Source: Aphodoplasma sp045592745 | GTDB taxonomy: Bacteria > Bacillota > Clostridia > UBA1381 > UMGS1253 | NCBI GenBank assembly: GCA_045592745.1 | Contig: JAZNVH010000029.1 | Coordinates: 1 to 64,000, forward strand | Direction: 5' to 3' | DNA: 64,000 bases | In this document: in pieces, positions 34,702-44,252 of the stretch | How the letters are laid out: every line of letters starts with the position of its first letter | Numbering within the stretch: position 1 is the stretch's first letter | Position numbers and translations under genes: made by a program | The notes under the pieces: generated by a model | What the model was told of the DNA's origin: nothing | Databases searched by the model: none | What the model saw: only the letters and a program-made list of their open reading frames with translations

Positions 34702-37341
34702 ATGGAAAAACTAGGATTAAATGAAATACGCGAAAAATATTTAAAATTCTTTGAAAGCAAGGGACATTTAAGAATGCCGTCATTTCCGCTTGTTCCGCAA
34801 AACGACAACAGTCTGCTTCTTATAAATGCAGGTATGGCGCCGCTCAAGCCATATTTTACCGGAAAGGAAATTCCTCCCCGCAAGAGAGTGACTACATGCC
34901 AGAAATGTATACGTACTCCCGATATTGAGCGCGTCGGTATCACAGCTCGTCACGGTACGTTTTTTGAAATGCTTGGTAACTTTTCTTTTGGCGATTACTT
35001 TAAGCATGAGGCAACAGCATGGGCTTGGGAATTTGTTACCAAAGAACTTGGACTTCCCGAGGACCGTCTTTACATCACAGTTTATGAAGACGATGACGAA
35101 GCTATCGATATTTGGACAAAAGAGGTAGGCGTAGACCCTTCTGATATTTCCAAAATGGGCAAAGAGGACAACTTCTGGGAAATAGGCACAGGTCCGTGCG
35201 GTCCTTGCAGTGAGCTTTACTTTGACCGTGGAGAAAAATACGGATGCGGCAGCCCCGACTGTAAGGTAGGTTGTGAGTGCGACAGATTCGTAGAATTCTG
35301 GAACCTTGTATTCACACAGTTTGATAAAGATGAAAACGGCGTATATAATCGTCTTGCCAATCCCAACATCGATACAGGTATGGGACTTGAGAGAATGGCT
35401 GTTATTATGCAGGATGTTAATAATCTTTTTGAGGTTGATACTATCCGCAATATTATGCTTGAAATCAGCAAAGTAGCAAAGGTTAACTACGGAGAAAACG
35501 AAAAAACAGATATTTCGCTGCGCGTTATCACCGACCATATTAGAAGCACAACCTTTATGGTTTGCGACGGTGTTTTACCTTCAAATGAAGGCAGAGGCTA
35601 TGTTCTCAGAAGACTTCTTCGTCGTGCAGCACGTCACGGCAGACTTCTCGGCATAGAAGGGACATTTCTTTATAGTATTGCCGATACTGTTATCCGTGAA
35701 TCAAAGGGTGCATATCCGCAGCTTGAAGAAAAGCGGGATTATATAAAGCAGGTAATCAAGAGAGAGGAAGAGAGCTTTAGCCAGACAATTGACCGTGGTC
35801 TTTCAATTCTTGAAGAAAAGGTAGCAGACCTTGAAAAGAGTGGTCAAAAGATTCTCTCGGGTGAGGATGCTTTCACACTTAATGACACTTACGGCTTCCC
35901 CATTGACCTTACAGAAGAAATTCTTCAGGAAAAAGGTCTTGGTGTTGACCGCGATACATTCAACGTCCTTCTTCTCGAGCAGAAAAACCGTTCAAGAGAA
36001 GGAAGAAAGGTTGGCGACGAGGCCGGTTGGAGCGAAGATATTTATCAGACATTAGGTAAAGAAATCACAACAGAATTCATCGGCTATGATAATTTTGAAT
36101 GTGACGCAAATATAACTGTTATCGTAAAAGACGGTCAGGTTTCAGATAGCATTTCCAACGGCGAAAACGCAGTTGTTATCCTTGATAAGACAGTATTATA
36201 CGGCGAAAGTGGCGGCCAGATGGGCGACAACGGCGAAATTATTGGCGAGGGCTTTAAGATGGTTGTTACCGACGCAAAGAAGCTTGGCGACGGAAAGATT
36301 CTTCACCATGTAACTGTTACCGAAGGAAATGCCAACAAAGGTGACAAGGTTCATGTAACTGTTGACGCTAATAAAAGAATAGCAACTGCACGTAACCACT
36401 CGACTACTCACCTTCTCCACAAGGCGCTTCGTGAAACTCTTGGCACACATGTTGCGCAGGCAGGTTCATCTGTTAATCCACAGCGTTTGCGTTTCGATTT
36501 CTCTCACTTTAGCGCTATGACTGATGAGGAACTTGAAGCTGTCGAAGCAAAGGTTAATGATGCAATTCTCAGCGCACTTCCTATTGACACTCGCGAAATG
36601 CCAATCAAAGAGGCTGAAAAGCTCGGTGCAATGTCACTTTTCGGCGAAAAATACGGCGATATAGTTCGCGTTGTAAAAATGGGCGATTATTCGACAGAAT
36701 TCTGTGGTGGTACACATCTTACAAACACAAGTCAAGCAGGTCTTTTCACTATTTTGTCTGAAACAGGTGTTGCTGCAGGTGTACGTCGTATTGAGGCAGT
36801 AACAGGTTATGGCGCTCTTAGTGTTATGAAAAACAATCAGCAGAGCCTTCGCGACGCTGCAAAAATACTAAAGACAAATCCTTCCGAGCTTGTTGAAAAA
36901 GCAGAAGCTATCGTTGAAGAACTGAAAAGCACACAAAAAGAAACAGAGCAAATGCGTGAAAAGCTTGCAGCAAGTCAGGCAAGCTCACTTATGGATAACT
37001 TTAAAGAGGTTAAAGGAGTTCGCATATTCACAAACCGCTTAAAAGGCGTAGACGCAGGTGCACTTCGTACTCTCGGTGACCAAATGCGTGACAAGATGGA
37101 CTGCGGTATAGCAATCTTTGCAAGCGAATCAGGAGAAAAGATTACATTCTCTGCCGCTGCATCAAAATCTGCTGTTGCAAAAGGCGTACACGCAGGAAAA
37201 ATCATTGGCGAGGTTGCAAAGGTATGCGGTGGCGGTGGCGGCGGCAAACCCGACTCAGCACAAGCAGGCGGCAAAGATGCATCAAAAATTGACGAGGCGC
37301 TCGCACTTGTAGAAAGCCTTGTAGATGCACTTGTTAAATAA
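34702..37341 (+). CDS. alaS: Alanyl-tRNA synthetase
   Basis: 879 aa, normal length. The class II aminoacylation domain begins MEKLGLNEIREKYLKFFESK, the editing site has HSTTHLLHKAL and CGGTHLTNTSQAG, and the C-terminal C-Ala part ends with GGGGGGKPDSAQAGGK. It charges tRNA-Ala and clears mischarged Ser/Gly. No T-box leader is visible in the 43-bp gap after metG, so it is probably co-transcribed with metG. Confidence 0.97.
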   Translation: MEKLGLNEIREKYLKFFESKGHLRMPSFPLVPQNDNSLLLINAGMAPLKPYFTGKEIPPRKRVTTCQKCIRTPDIERVGITARHGTFFEMLGNFSFGDYFKHEATAWAWEFVTKELGLPEDRLYITVYEDDDEAIDIWTKEVGVDPSDISKMGKEDNFWEIGTGPCGPCSELYFDRGEKYGCGSPDCKVGCECDRFVEFWNLVFTQFDKDENGVYNRLANPNIDTGMGLERMAVIMQDVNNLFEVDTIRNIMLEISKVAKVNYGENEKTDISLRVITDHIRSTTFMVCDGVLPSNEGRGYVLRRLLRRAARHGRLLGIEGTFLYSIADTVIRESKGAYPQLEEKRDYIKQVIKREEESFSQTIDRGLSILEEKVADLEKSGQKILSGEDAFTLNDTYGFPIDLTEEILQEKGLGVDRDTFNVLLLEQKNRSREGRKVGDEAGWSEDIYQTLGKEITTEFIGYDNFECDANITVIVKDGQVSDSISNGENAVVILDKTVLYGESGGQMGDNGEIIGEGFKMVVTDAKKLGDGKILHHVTVTEGNANKGDKVHVTVDANKRIATARNHSTTHLLHKALRETLGTHVAQAGSSVNPQRLRFDFSHFSAMTDEELEAVEAKVNDAILSALPIDTREMPIKEAEKLGAMSLFGEKYGDIVRVVKMGDYSTEFCGGTHLTNTSQAGLFTILSETGVAAGVRRIEAVTGYGALSVMKNNQQSLRDAAKILKTNPSELVEKAEAIVEELKSTQKETEQMREKLAASQASSLMDNFKEVKGVRIFTNRLKGVDAGALRTLGDQMRDKMDCGIAIFASESGEKITFSAAASKSAVAKGVHAGKIIGEVAKVCGGGGGGKPDSAQAGGKDASKIDEALALVESLVDALVK

Positions 37342-37361
37342 TATTTTTGGAGGACTAAGTT

Positions 37362-37706
37362 ATGAGCGATTGTATTTTTTGTAAAATTATAAACGGCGAT
37401 ATCCCCTCTTCAAAGGTGTATGAGGATGATAAAATTTTTGCCTTCAATGATATAAGTCCACAAGCTCCTGTGCATATTTTAATTGTACCAAAAGAGCATA
37501 TCTGCTGCGCAAATGCTATTACATCAGGCAACGCTGACGTTGTAGCTCATATTTTCTCCAAAATTGGAGAAATTGCCAATCTTGCAGGAATAAAGGATGA
37601 CGGCTACAGAATTATCAATAACTGTGGCAAAAACGGCGGCCAAACCGTAATGCATCTTCATTTTCATCTTATGGGTGGCAAGGATTTAGGCGAAAAGCTT
37701 GTATAA
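37362..37706 (+). CDS. HIT-family purine nucleotide hydrolase (HinT-like)
   Basis: 114 aa. The Zn site is CIFCKI (CxxC), and the histidine triad is HLHFHLMGG near the end. It probably hydrolyses aminoacyl- or lysyl-AMP type phosphoramidates. It lies 20 bp after alaS, with GGAGG before ATG 37362. Confidence 0.93.
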   Translation: MSDCIFCKIINGDIPSSKVYEDDKIFAFNDISPQAPVHILIVPKEHICCANAITSGNADVVAHIFSKIGEIANLAGIKDDGYRIINNCGKNGGQTVMHLHFHLMGGKDLGEKLV

Positions 37707-37716
37707 TTAAAAATTT

Positions 37717-37750
37717 AAGCCATACATCGCATGATGTATGGCTTTTTTAT
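37717..37750. terminator. Bidirectional terminator between the HIT gene and sigG
   Basis: AAGCCATACATC (37717-37728) and GATGTATGGCTT (37733-37744), loop GCAT, then a T run. Strong. Confidence 0.88.
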
Positions 37751-37754
37751 TTGA

Positions 37755-38525
37755 TTACATATACTTTCTCATATGAGCAATTGCACTTTTTTCAAGGCGC
37801 GATACCTGTGCCTGACTTATACCGATTTCATTTGCAACCTCCATTTGTGTTCTTCCCTGAAAAAACCGAAGGCTTAATATGTGTTTTTCACGGCCACTCA
37901 GGCGTTTCATAGCCTCTTTTAAGCCAATCTGTTCAAGCCAAAGCTCGTCACAGCTTTTTTCATCCTTTACCTGATCCATTACAAAAATTGCATCACCACC
38001 ATCGTGATATACAGGCTCATAAAGCGAAACAGGATCGGCAATTGCGTCAAGCGCAAATACGATTTCCTCTTTTTCCATTTCAAGCTCCTTTGCAATTTCG
38101 GCAATTGTAGGTTCTTTTTGATTTTTTGAAATAAGTCTTTCTTTTGCCTGCAAGGCCTTGTAAGCAGTATCACGCAGCGAGCGCGATACGCGTATGCAAT
38201 TATAATCACGAAGATAACGGCGAACCTCACCTATTATCATAGGAACAGCGTAGGTAGAAAATTTGACCCCTACCTCCAGATTGAAGTTATCAATAGCTTT
38301 TATAAGACCTATACAACCCACCTGAAATAAATCATCAGCAGTTTCGCCGCGCGAATTAAAGCGCTGTATTACGCTTAATACCAATCGAAGATTTCCCTGT
38401 ATAAATTCCTCACGGGCACTGCTGTCACCTTCTTTAATTCTCTTTAAAAGCTCTATTTTTTTATCATTTGAAAGATTTGGTAATTTAGCTGTGTTTACAC
38501 CACAAATTTCAACCTTATTTATCAT
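37755..38525 (-). CDS. sigG: Sporulation sigma factor sigma-G
   Basis: 256 aa. It begins MINKVEICGVNTAKLPNLSN, the sigma-G N-terminus, with region 2 containing ADDLFQVGCIGLIKAIDNF and region 4.2 EVANEIGISQAQVSRLEKSA. It directs late forespore transcription, including SASPs such as the one at 3978. Third gene of the spoIIGA-sigE-sigG set, 82 bp after sigE. I found no clear sigma-F promoter in that gap. Confidence 0.96.
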   Translation of the reverse strand: MINKVEICGVNTAKLPNLSNDKKIELLKRIKEGDSSAREEFIQGNLRLVLSVIQRFNSRGETADDLFQVGCIGLIKAIDNFNLEVGVKFSTYAVPMIIGEVRRYLRDYNCIRVSRSLRDTAYKALQAKERLISKNQKEPTIAEIAKELEMEKEEIVFALDAIADPVSLYEPVYHDGGDAIFVMDQVKDEKSCDELWLEQIGLKEAMKRLSGREKHILSLRFFQGRTQMEVANEIGISQAQVSRLEKSAIAHMRKYM

Positions 38526-38607
38526 ATTCGCTGCCTCCTTTTTATTATGTACAGCGATGCAAACACAAATTTATTATTGGTGCCAAACCTGTCTTTTATA
38601 CCCTATG

Positions 38608-39336
38608 TCAGTTCATTTTCATAATTTCTTTTTTTAGTCGCAGTATAATTCGTTTTTCAAGCCTTGATATATATGACTGCGATATTCCAAGCATATCAGC
38701 AACCTCTTTTTGCGTGCGTTCTTCACAGCCATATAATCCGAATCGAAGTTTCATTATTTTCTGCTCACGTTCCGATAGTTTTTTTATCGCCATATCCAAA
38801 AGCTTTCTGTCAACCTCTTCCTCAAGTCCCTGATTGATAACATCTCCTTCTGCCGAGAGTATATCCGAAAGCAAAAGCTCATTTCCGTCCCAGTCAACAT
38901 TTAACGGTTCATCAATTGATATCTCGGTTTTTATATTCTGATTTTTTCTAAGATACATTAAAATTTCATTTTCAATACACCTTGATGCATATGTGGCAAG
39001 CTTGATGTTTTTATCAGTTTTAAATGTATTTATCGCCTTTATAAGCCCAATGCTGCCTATAGATATCAAATCCTCAATTCCTATGTTGGTATTTTCAAAT
39101 TTTCTGGCTATATATACAACCAGGCGCAGATTGTGCTCAATCAATGTTGACTTTACCGTTTCATCTGTATCAAAGCGCAAAAGAAGCTCTGCCTCCTGCT
39201 CACTTGTGAGCGGTGGCGGAAGTGTTTCACTTCCGCCTATATAGTAAACCTCTTCACTTATTATATTTTTAAGTTTAATTACAAGCTCGGCATATCCAAG
39301 CTTCATTTTTGTGCATATTTTTTGAGCGAGTTTCAT
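38608..39336 (-). CDS. sigE: Sporulation sigma factor sigma-E precursor
   Basis: 242 aa. The N-terminal pro-sequence is amphipathic (about 1-30), followed by SEEVYYIGGSETLPPPL, the processing region and the start of the mature protein. Region 4 has EVADMLGISQSYISRLEKRI. SpoIIGA, encoded just upstream, removes the pro-sequence in the mother cell. The sigma-E promoter at 15352-15381 is one likely target. Confidence 0.96.
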   Translation of the reverse strand: MKLAQKICTKMKLGYAELVIKLKNIISEEVYYIGGSETLPPPLTSEQEAELLLRFDTDETVKSTLIEHNLRLVVYIARKFENTNIGIEDLISIGSIGLIKAINTFKTDKNIKLATYASRCIENEILMYLRKNQNIKTEISIDEPLNVDWDGNELLLSDILSAEGDVINQGLEEEVDRKLLDMAIKKLSEREQKIMKLRFGLYGCEERTQKEVADMLGISQSYISRLEKRIILRLKKEIMKMN

Positions 39337-39359
39337 TTCCTATACCCCCACATATAATT

Positions 39360-40259
39360 TTATAACTTTGCCATTACCCTTGGATGAAGCAGAGCGTCAT
39401 AAATATCTGCATGCGACAGTTTTTGAGCACAAAGCCCTATAAACACACTGCCCATATATACCTTTTCATCAACAAGAAGCTTTGTCGGCGAAAACGCAAG
39501 CATTATATCGCCTATATTTCCTAGTCCCCTATACGGCACAAGCCGAAACGGCGTATCGCATACAAGCTCTATTTTCAGCTTATCAGAATTATTTTCTCCT
39601 AATTCGCTCAGCTTTTCATAGTAACTTTCATCTTTAAAAAGCGGTTTTAGCATATTGATATCACAGACAATTACGGGCGTATTTGTAACCGGATCAAGCA
39701 TTGCATTTGCGCTGTCTAAAAGCGCCTTTACCTGTATAGCCTTCCCCTTATAAAAAATCTCTAAATTATGTATATTTGTATTTACATTAAGACGTCTTGT
39801 ATACATTCTTTCCGATATAAACATAACCATATAGCAAAGCACTGCCGATAAAATAAGATAAAGCGGACTTATATTTATATAAAAAATTCCGTTAGACATT
39901 GCCACTCCAATTGCCGCTCCAATATCTGTAAAATAAAAAAGCACAAACGTTATTCCTGAAAGTGCAAAGCTTGACAAATAAAAAAGTGCAAACAAGGAAA
40001 AGAACTTCCCCACACTGTTAACACGAAATGTAATAAGCACTATAACTGCGCTTATGATAAGCTTAAAAACGCCGCTGTAAATAAAAGACAGATTGGGATA
40101 AAACATAAGCACTGCATAAACACTCCCCAAAGATGCGCCACATATAAGACGCCATATGGGCGAAGCATTTTTACTCACCGATTTAGTCATATACAAAAGG
40201 AAAAAATCGGTTAAAAAATTGGTTAAAAAAAGTATATCCACATATACAATCGGTTTCAT
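39360..40259 (-). CDS. spoIIGA: SpoIIGA, sigma-E-processing peptidase
   Basis: 299 aa. Five N-terminal membrane helices (residues 5 to about 150) precede an aspartic protease domain. The catalytic Asp lies at 182 in ALLDSANAMLDP, where B. subtilis has D183 in a D-[ST]-G-N context; here the Gly is Ala. It cleaves pro-sigma-E after a forespore signal. ATG at 40259. The 200-bp region upstream holds promoter-like TATACT (40291-40296) but no clear Spo0A box. Confidence 0.92.
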   Translation of the reverse strand: MKPIVYVDILFLTNFLTDFFLLYMTKSVSKNASPIWRLICGASLGSVYAVLMFYPNLSFIYSGVFKLIISAVIVLITFRVNSVGKFFSLFALFYLSSFALSGITFVLFYFTDIGAAIGVAMSNGIFYINISPLYLILSAVLCYMVMFISERMYTRRLNVNTNIHNLEIFYKGKAIQVKALLDSANAMLDPVTNTPVIVCDINMLKPLFKDESYYEKLSELGENNSDKLKIELVCDTPFRLVPYRGLGNIGDIMLAFSPTKLLVDEKVYMGSVFIGLCAQKLSHADIYDALLHPRVMAKL

Positions 40260-40423
40260 TTTTATCCCCTTCTTTTGCTTGTGTAAGACAAGTATAACAG
40301 CAATATGAAAAAAATTTTGTAAATTTAACTGTACATAAAAAGTTTTACGTTGATAAAAAAAGTATAAAGCCTACATATAGCGACGCACTTTGATATAATT
40401 TATTAAAATTTTTATTTTAACAC

Positions 40424-40452
40424 AAAAAAGAGCCTTGCAAAAGCAAAGCTCA
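40424..40452 (-). terminator. Terminator of the ylxM-trmD operon
   Basis: GAGCCTTGC (40430-40438) pairs with GCAAAGCTC (40443-40451) with one G-T pair; on the minus strand TTTTTT follows. Confidence 0.75.
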
Positions 40453-40459
40453 AAACATT

Positions 40460-41197
40460 TTATTTATTTTCTTTTTTTAATTTCTCGATAAACTCTATAT
40501 CGCTTTTTGAAAGCTCGGCGCACTCAAGCATGTCAGGTCTCTTATTGTACGTTGCTATAAGAGATTGCTCACGTTTCCATGCTTCAATATTTGCATGGTG
40601 TCCGCTAAGGAGCACCTCAGGAACACCTCGTCCAAGAATTTCAGGTGGGCGCGTGTACTGGGGATATTCCAAAAGCGAATTAAAGTGCGACTCACCCGTA
40701 TACGAGCTTACACTCGCAAGCACACCAGGCACAAGTCTTGCCACAGTATCAATTACTGCCATAGCCGGAATTTCGCCTCCAGTCAGCACAAAATCGCCTA
40801 TTGACAATTCCATATCTACAATTTCATCAAGCACTCTTTGGTCTACTCCTTCATAATGTCCGCACAAAATAACAATATGTTCTTCTTTTGAAAACTCAAT
40901 TGCGCACTTTTGGTCAAAAACCCTTCCCTGTGGCGACATATATATTGTAAGCGGCTTATATGAAAGGTCTTTTACAACGCTCATATACGCATCATATATA
41001 GGCTGCACACTCATAAGCATGCCCGTGCCGCCACCATACGGATAATCATCTACACGTCTGTGCTTATCTGTGCTAAAATCGCGTATTTGTATGAAATTTA
41101 ATTCTATCAAACCATTTTCCCTTGCACGTCCTATTATGCTGTCGCCAAGCACAGCTTCAAACATTTCAGGAAAAAGAGTCAACACATCAAAGCGCAT
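40460..41197 (-). CDS. trmD: tRNA (guanine-37-N1)-methyltransferase
   Basis: 245 aa SPOUT enzyme. It begins MRFDVLTLFPEMFEAVLGDS, with DYPYGGGTGMLMSVQPIYDA and DFVLTGGEIPAMAVIDTVAR, forming the SAM-binding knot. It methylates G37 of tRNAs with a G36. ATG shares one base with the rimM stop (TGATG), so the genes are coupled. Confidence 0.97.
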   Translation of the reverse strand: MRFDVLTLFPEMFEAVLGDSIIGRARENGLIELNFIQIRDFSTDKHRRVDDYPYGGGTGMLMSVQPIYDAYMSVVKDLSYKPLTIYMSPQGRVFDQKCAIEFSKEEHIVILCGHYEGVDQRVLDEIVDMELSIGDFVLTGGEIPAMAVIDTVARLVPGVLASVSSYTGESHFNSLLEYPQYTRPPEILGRGVPEVLLSGHHANIEAWKREQSLIATYNKRPDMLECAELSKSDIEFIEKLKKENK

Positions 41198-41706
41198 CAG
41201 TCAACCAGCCCTTCTAATAAATGTGCACAAATCAAATCGTTTTCAATATCGACAGAAAGTATAACCTCATCAATAACGGGCAGAAGAATCTGTTTTCCTT
41301 CTTCTGTGCGCACAACATAAACGTCGTTGCTTCCCGTCTTGAACACATCTATAACCTCGCCAAGAAATACGTCTTCGTCAGTTTTAACCTTGCACCCAAT
41401 CAAATCGCAAATATAATACCCCTCATCAGGTTCTCCAAGCTGCTCACGGTCTATATAAAGCGTATGATTTTTAAGCTTTTCTGCCTCATCTATATGGTCA
41501 ACACCCTTGAATTTTACAATCAAATTGCCCTTCTGGTACTTAATTGAATTAATTTCAAGAGTGGATTTTTCACCCTTAATGTCAGTATATACATACTCAA
41601 ATCCCTCAAACACCTCGGGATAATCGGTCCACGACACAACCTTAACCTCACCACGAAGTCCGTGCGTATTTACTATTTGTCCTACCTGCAACGTTTTATT
41701 TTTCAT
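41197..41706 (-). CDS. rimM: 16S rRNA processing protein RimM
   Basis: 169 aa. It begins LQVGQIVNTHGLRGEVKVVS, the family hallmark, and has the PRC-barrel region ending in LLPVIDEVILSVDIENDLI. It aids 30S maturation at the S19 head. Normal length. Confidence 0.95.
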   Translation of the reverse strand: MKNKTLQVGQIVNTHGLRGEVKVVSWTDYPEVFEGFEYVYTDIKGEKSTLEINSIKYQKGNLIVKFKGVDHIDEAEKLKNHTLYIDREQLGEPDEGYYICDLIGCKVKTDEDVFLGEVIDVFKTGSNDVYVVRTEEGKQILLPVIDEVILSVDIENDLICAHLLEGLVD

Positions 41707-41768
41707 TATGCGTCATATCCTTTCGCATTTTGTGTTAAAATGGGGCGCAAAAAGCGCCCCACTCCACT

Positions 41769-42005
41769 TTAACCTATAATTTCAACAACCGCACGCTTGT
41801 TTTCACGATTTGCTGCCGCTTTAACAACCGTTCTGATTGCTTTGGCTATACGTCCCTGCTTGCCTATAACTTTACCCATATCACCATCTGCAACACGAAG
41901 CTCAAGCACTGTTTCGTACTCGCCTTCAATCTCTGTTACGCAAACCTGGTCAGGATTGTCAACCAAAGACTTTGCCAACACCTCTAAAACCTCTTTCATT
42001 GCCAA
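41769..42005 (-). CDS. khpA: KH-domain RNA-binding protein KhpA (YlqC)
   Basis: 78 aa, one type II KH domain with the GKVIGKQGRIAKAIRTVVK loop. KhpA forms an RNA chaperone with KhpB in Gram-positives. It lies between rpsP and rimM, its usual place. Confidence 0.93.
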   Translation of the reverse strand: MAMKEVLEVLAKSLVDNPDQVCVTEIEGEYETVLELRVADGDMGKVIGKQGRIAKAIRTVVKAAANRENKRAVVEIIG

Positions 42006-42020
42006 ATACCTCCGGTTAAA

Positions 42021-42263
42021 TTAAAGAATATTTGCTTTTTTAAGCAAGCTCTTTACTGTATCAGTAGGCTGGGCACCGTTAGCAATCCACTGCTTAGTCT
42101 TCTCAGCGTCGATTTTAACCTCTGCCGGCTCAACCATAGGATTGTATGTTCCGATTTCCTCGATAAATCTACCATCACGCGGATATCTTGAATCAGCTAC
42201 AACAACTCTGTAAAAAGGAGCCTTCTTTGCACCCATTCTTCTCAATCTGATTTTTACTGCCAT
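42021..42263 (-). CDS. rpsP: 30S ribosomal protein S16
   Basis: 80 aa. MAVKIRLRRMGAKKAPFYRV and VVADSRYPRDGRFIEEIG identify S16. Strong GGAGG site. Confidence 0.98.
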   Translation of the reverse strand: MAVKIRLRRMGAKKAPFYRVVVADSRYPRDGRFIEEIGTYNPMVEPAEVKIDAEKTKQWIANGAQPTDTVKSLLKKANIL

Positions 42264-42350
42264 TATAATTCACCTCCAAAAATTATTGCTGCGAAAGATT
42301 TTCGCTTTTATCTTATTTAAATTAATAAGTATAAACAATTAAATATTTCA

Positions 42351-43691
42351 TTACGCAAACGGAAAACGCATCTTACCCATTTTCTTCTTCATTTTCGGCG
42401 ATGAAAACTGTTTCATCATCGTTTTCATCTGGTCAAACTGCTTTAAAAGTGCGTTTACATCCTGAACACGCACGCCTGCTCCGTTTGCAATTCTTACTTT
42501 GCGACTTGCATTTATAATTGACGGATTCTGGCGCTCTTTCGGTGTCATTGAACGAATAATTGCCTCAGGCCTTGCAAGCTGTTTATCGTCAATTTGCACA
42601 TCCTTTGGAAGCTTACCACCAATGCCCGGCATCATGGAAATCACCTGTTCAAGCGGCCCCATCTTTTTAATCTGAGCAAGCTGATCTAAAAAGTCCTCCA
42701 AATCGAAAGTGTTTGTTGCCATTTTTCTTTCAAGCTGAGCTGCCTGCTTTTCGTCAAACGCCTCTTGCGCTTTATCTATGAGCGTAAGCACGTCACCCAT
42801 ACCAAGAATTCTAGATGCCATGCGTTCAGGATAAAAGGGTTCTAAATCGCCAAGCTTTTCGCCCATACCGACATACTTAATCGGCTTTCCCGTAACCTGT
42901 CTTACAGAAAGTGCGCTACCGCCTCTTGCATCGCCATCAAGCTTTGTCAAGATTACGCCGTCAATTCCGAGCTGCTCGTTAAAGCTTTGTGCCACATTGA
43001 CAGCATCTTGTCCTGTCATAGCATCAACCACGAGCAAAATCTCGTTAGGCTTTACCGCATTTTTTATATCCGAAAGCTCACCCATGAGCATTTCATCAAT
43101 ATGAAGTCGTCCCGCAGTATCAATAACTACGGGGTCATTTCCGTGCTTTATCGCATGCTCCACCGCCTCACGAGCGATATCCACAGGACTTTTCTGATCT
43201 CCCATTGAAAACACGGGGATATCAAGCTGTGAACCAACTACTTCGAGCTGTTTTATCGCGGCAGGACGATAAACGTCACACGCAACCAAAAGCGGTCTTT
43301 TGTCAAACTGCTTTTTTATAGAGCCTGCAAGCTTTGCAGATGTTGTAGTTTTACCGGCACCCTGAAGACCTACAAGCATAATTACCGTCGGCGGCTTTGA
43401 TGCAAAGCTTATTCTCGCCTGTGCTCCGCCCATTAACTCGGTAAGCTCATCCTTTACAATTTTTATAATCTGCTGTCCGGGCGTAAGGCTTTCAAGCACC
43501 TCGCTGCCAGTTGCCTTTTCGCTGACGCTGTTTATAAACTCTTTTACAACTTTAAAGTTTACATCTGCTTCAAGAAGTGCAAGCTTAACCTCTCGCATTG
43601 CCTCTTTAACATCGGCAGGCGAAACCTTGCCTTTGCCTTTAAGTTTCTTAAAAACGCCCTGAAGCTTTTCACCCAAGCTTTCAAATGCCAT
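42351..43691 (-). CDS. ffh: Signal recognition particle protein Ffh
   Basis: 446 aa: N domain MAFESLGEKLQGVFKKLKGK, G domain with GLQGAGKTTTSAKLA, DTAGRLHIDE and GDARGG, and a Met-rich M domain that begins near ATNTFDLEDFLDQ and ends KKKMGKMRFPF. It binds signal sequences and 4.5S RNA. ATG 43691 was preferred to an in-frame start ten codons upstream, since GGAGC then has proper spacing. Confidence 0.97.
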   Translation of the reverse strand: MAFESLGEKLQGVFKKLKGKGKVSPADVKEAMREVKLALLEADVNFKVVKEFINSVSEKATGSEVLESLTPGQQIIKIVKDELTELMGGAQARISFASKPPTVIMLVGLQGAGKTTTSAKLAGSIKKQFDKRPLLVACDVYRPAAIKQLEVVGSQLDIPVFSMGDQKSPVDIAREAVEHAIKHGNDPVVIDTAGRLHIDEMLMGELSDIKNAVKPNEILLVVDAMTGQDAVNVAQSFNEQLGIDGVILTKLDGDARGGSALSVRQVTGKPIKYVGMGEKLGDLEPFYPERMASRILGMGDVLTLIDKAQEAFDEKQAAQLERKMATNTFDLEDFLDQLAQIKKMGPLEQVISMMPGIGGKLPKDVQIDDKQLARPEAIIRSMTPKERQNPSIINASRKVRIANGAGVRVQDVNALLKQFDQMKTMMKQFSSPKMKKKMGKMRFPFA

Positions 43692-43737
43692 ATAACGCTC
43701 CGTTTCCGCCCATATGGGCAATATAAACGATTATATT

Positions 43738-44094
43738 TTAAACAATATCTTCAATCTGTTTTAAACTGTACGATATGTCAGCAAGGTATTCGTTTGCACT
43801 TTCACCAAGCTCCATTTCAGAAAGCTTTTGAACATAACGATTCACTATATCGCATATAGCACTCACCTTTGCAAACTTTCCCGCAAGTCCAATCTCACTC
43901 TCATAGCTTAAAAGCTGCTTTTCGCCACGCTTTATATTGTCACGCACGCCCTGCCGGGTAATTCCCAAATGCGCCGCAATTTCAGAAAGTGACAAATCCT
44001 GGTTGTAGTACAAGTCGAGCGCATCGCCCTGCTTTTGCGTGAGAAGTTGTTTATAAAAATCCAAAAGCACGCTTATGCTCAAATCCTTGCCCAT
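43738..44094 (-). CDS. ylxM: SRP-associated DNA-binding protein YlxM
   Basis: 118 aa with a helix-turn-helix LSLSEIAAHLGITRQGVRDN near residue 45, the UPF0122/YlxM family. It lies immediately upstream of ffh, as usual, and may regulate the SRP pathway. ATG 44094 has GGGAAG 9 nt upstream; the alternative TTG at 44109 overlaps the site. Confidence 0.92.
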   Translation of the reverse strand: MGKDLSISVLLDFYKQLLTQKQGDALDLYYNQDLSLSEIAAHLGITRQGVRDNIKRGEKQLLSYESEIGLAGKFAKVSAICDIVNRYVQKLSEMELGESANEYLADISYSLKQIEDIV

Positions 44095-44148
44095 TTTTAC
44101 ACTTCCCAATCCATACTCTGTAAAGTCTTTTTCCTTTACACTCTATGT

Positions 44149-44177
44149 ATTTTACCCTATTAATTCATATAAGTCAA
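44149..44177 (-). promoter_or_regulatory. Promoter of the ylxM-ffh-rpsP-khpA-rimM-trmD operon
   Basis: On the minus strand TTGACT (44172-44177) and TAAAAT (44149-44154), 17-bp spacer. Confidence 0.6.
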
Positions 44178-44209
44178 GTCTTTTTGAGAATTTTTTTTAA
44201 AAATTTAAA

Positions 44210-44235
44210 AAAACTCCCGAATCGGGAGTTTTTCT
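44210..44235 (-). terminator. Terminator after tspO
   Basis: AAAACTCCCGA (44210-44220) and TCGGGAGTTTT (44222-44232) pair almost completely; on the minus strand a T-rich tract follows. Confidence 0.85.
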
Positions 44236-44252
44236 TTAAATTTATAAGCTTT

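Noticed and set aside
34780..35538. 252-codon open frame on the minus strand opposite alaS
   Set aside because: Lies wholly inside alaS; Cys/Phe/Val-rich composition typical of an antisense shadow.
38526..38607. Sigma-F promoter directly upstream of sigG
   Set aside because: GTATA occurs on the minus strand, but the following GGCACC-type element is only 12 bp away and has a mismatch, so I could not support it.
40260..40459. Spo0A boxes in front of spoIIGA
   Set aside because: No TGNCGAA heptamer on either strand in this 200-bp region, although spoIIG is a classical Spo0A target.
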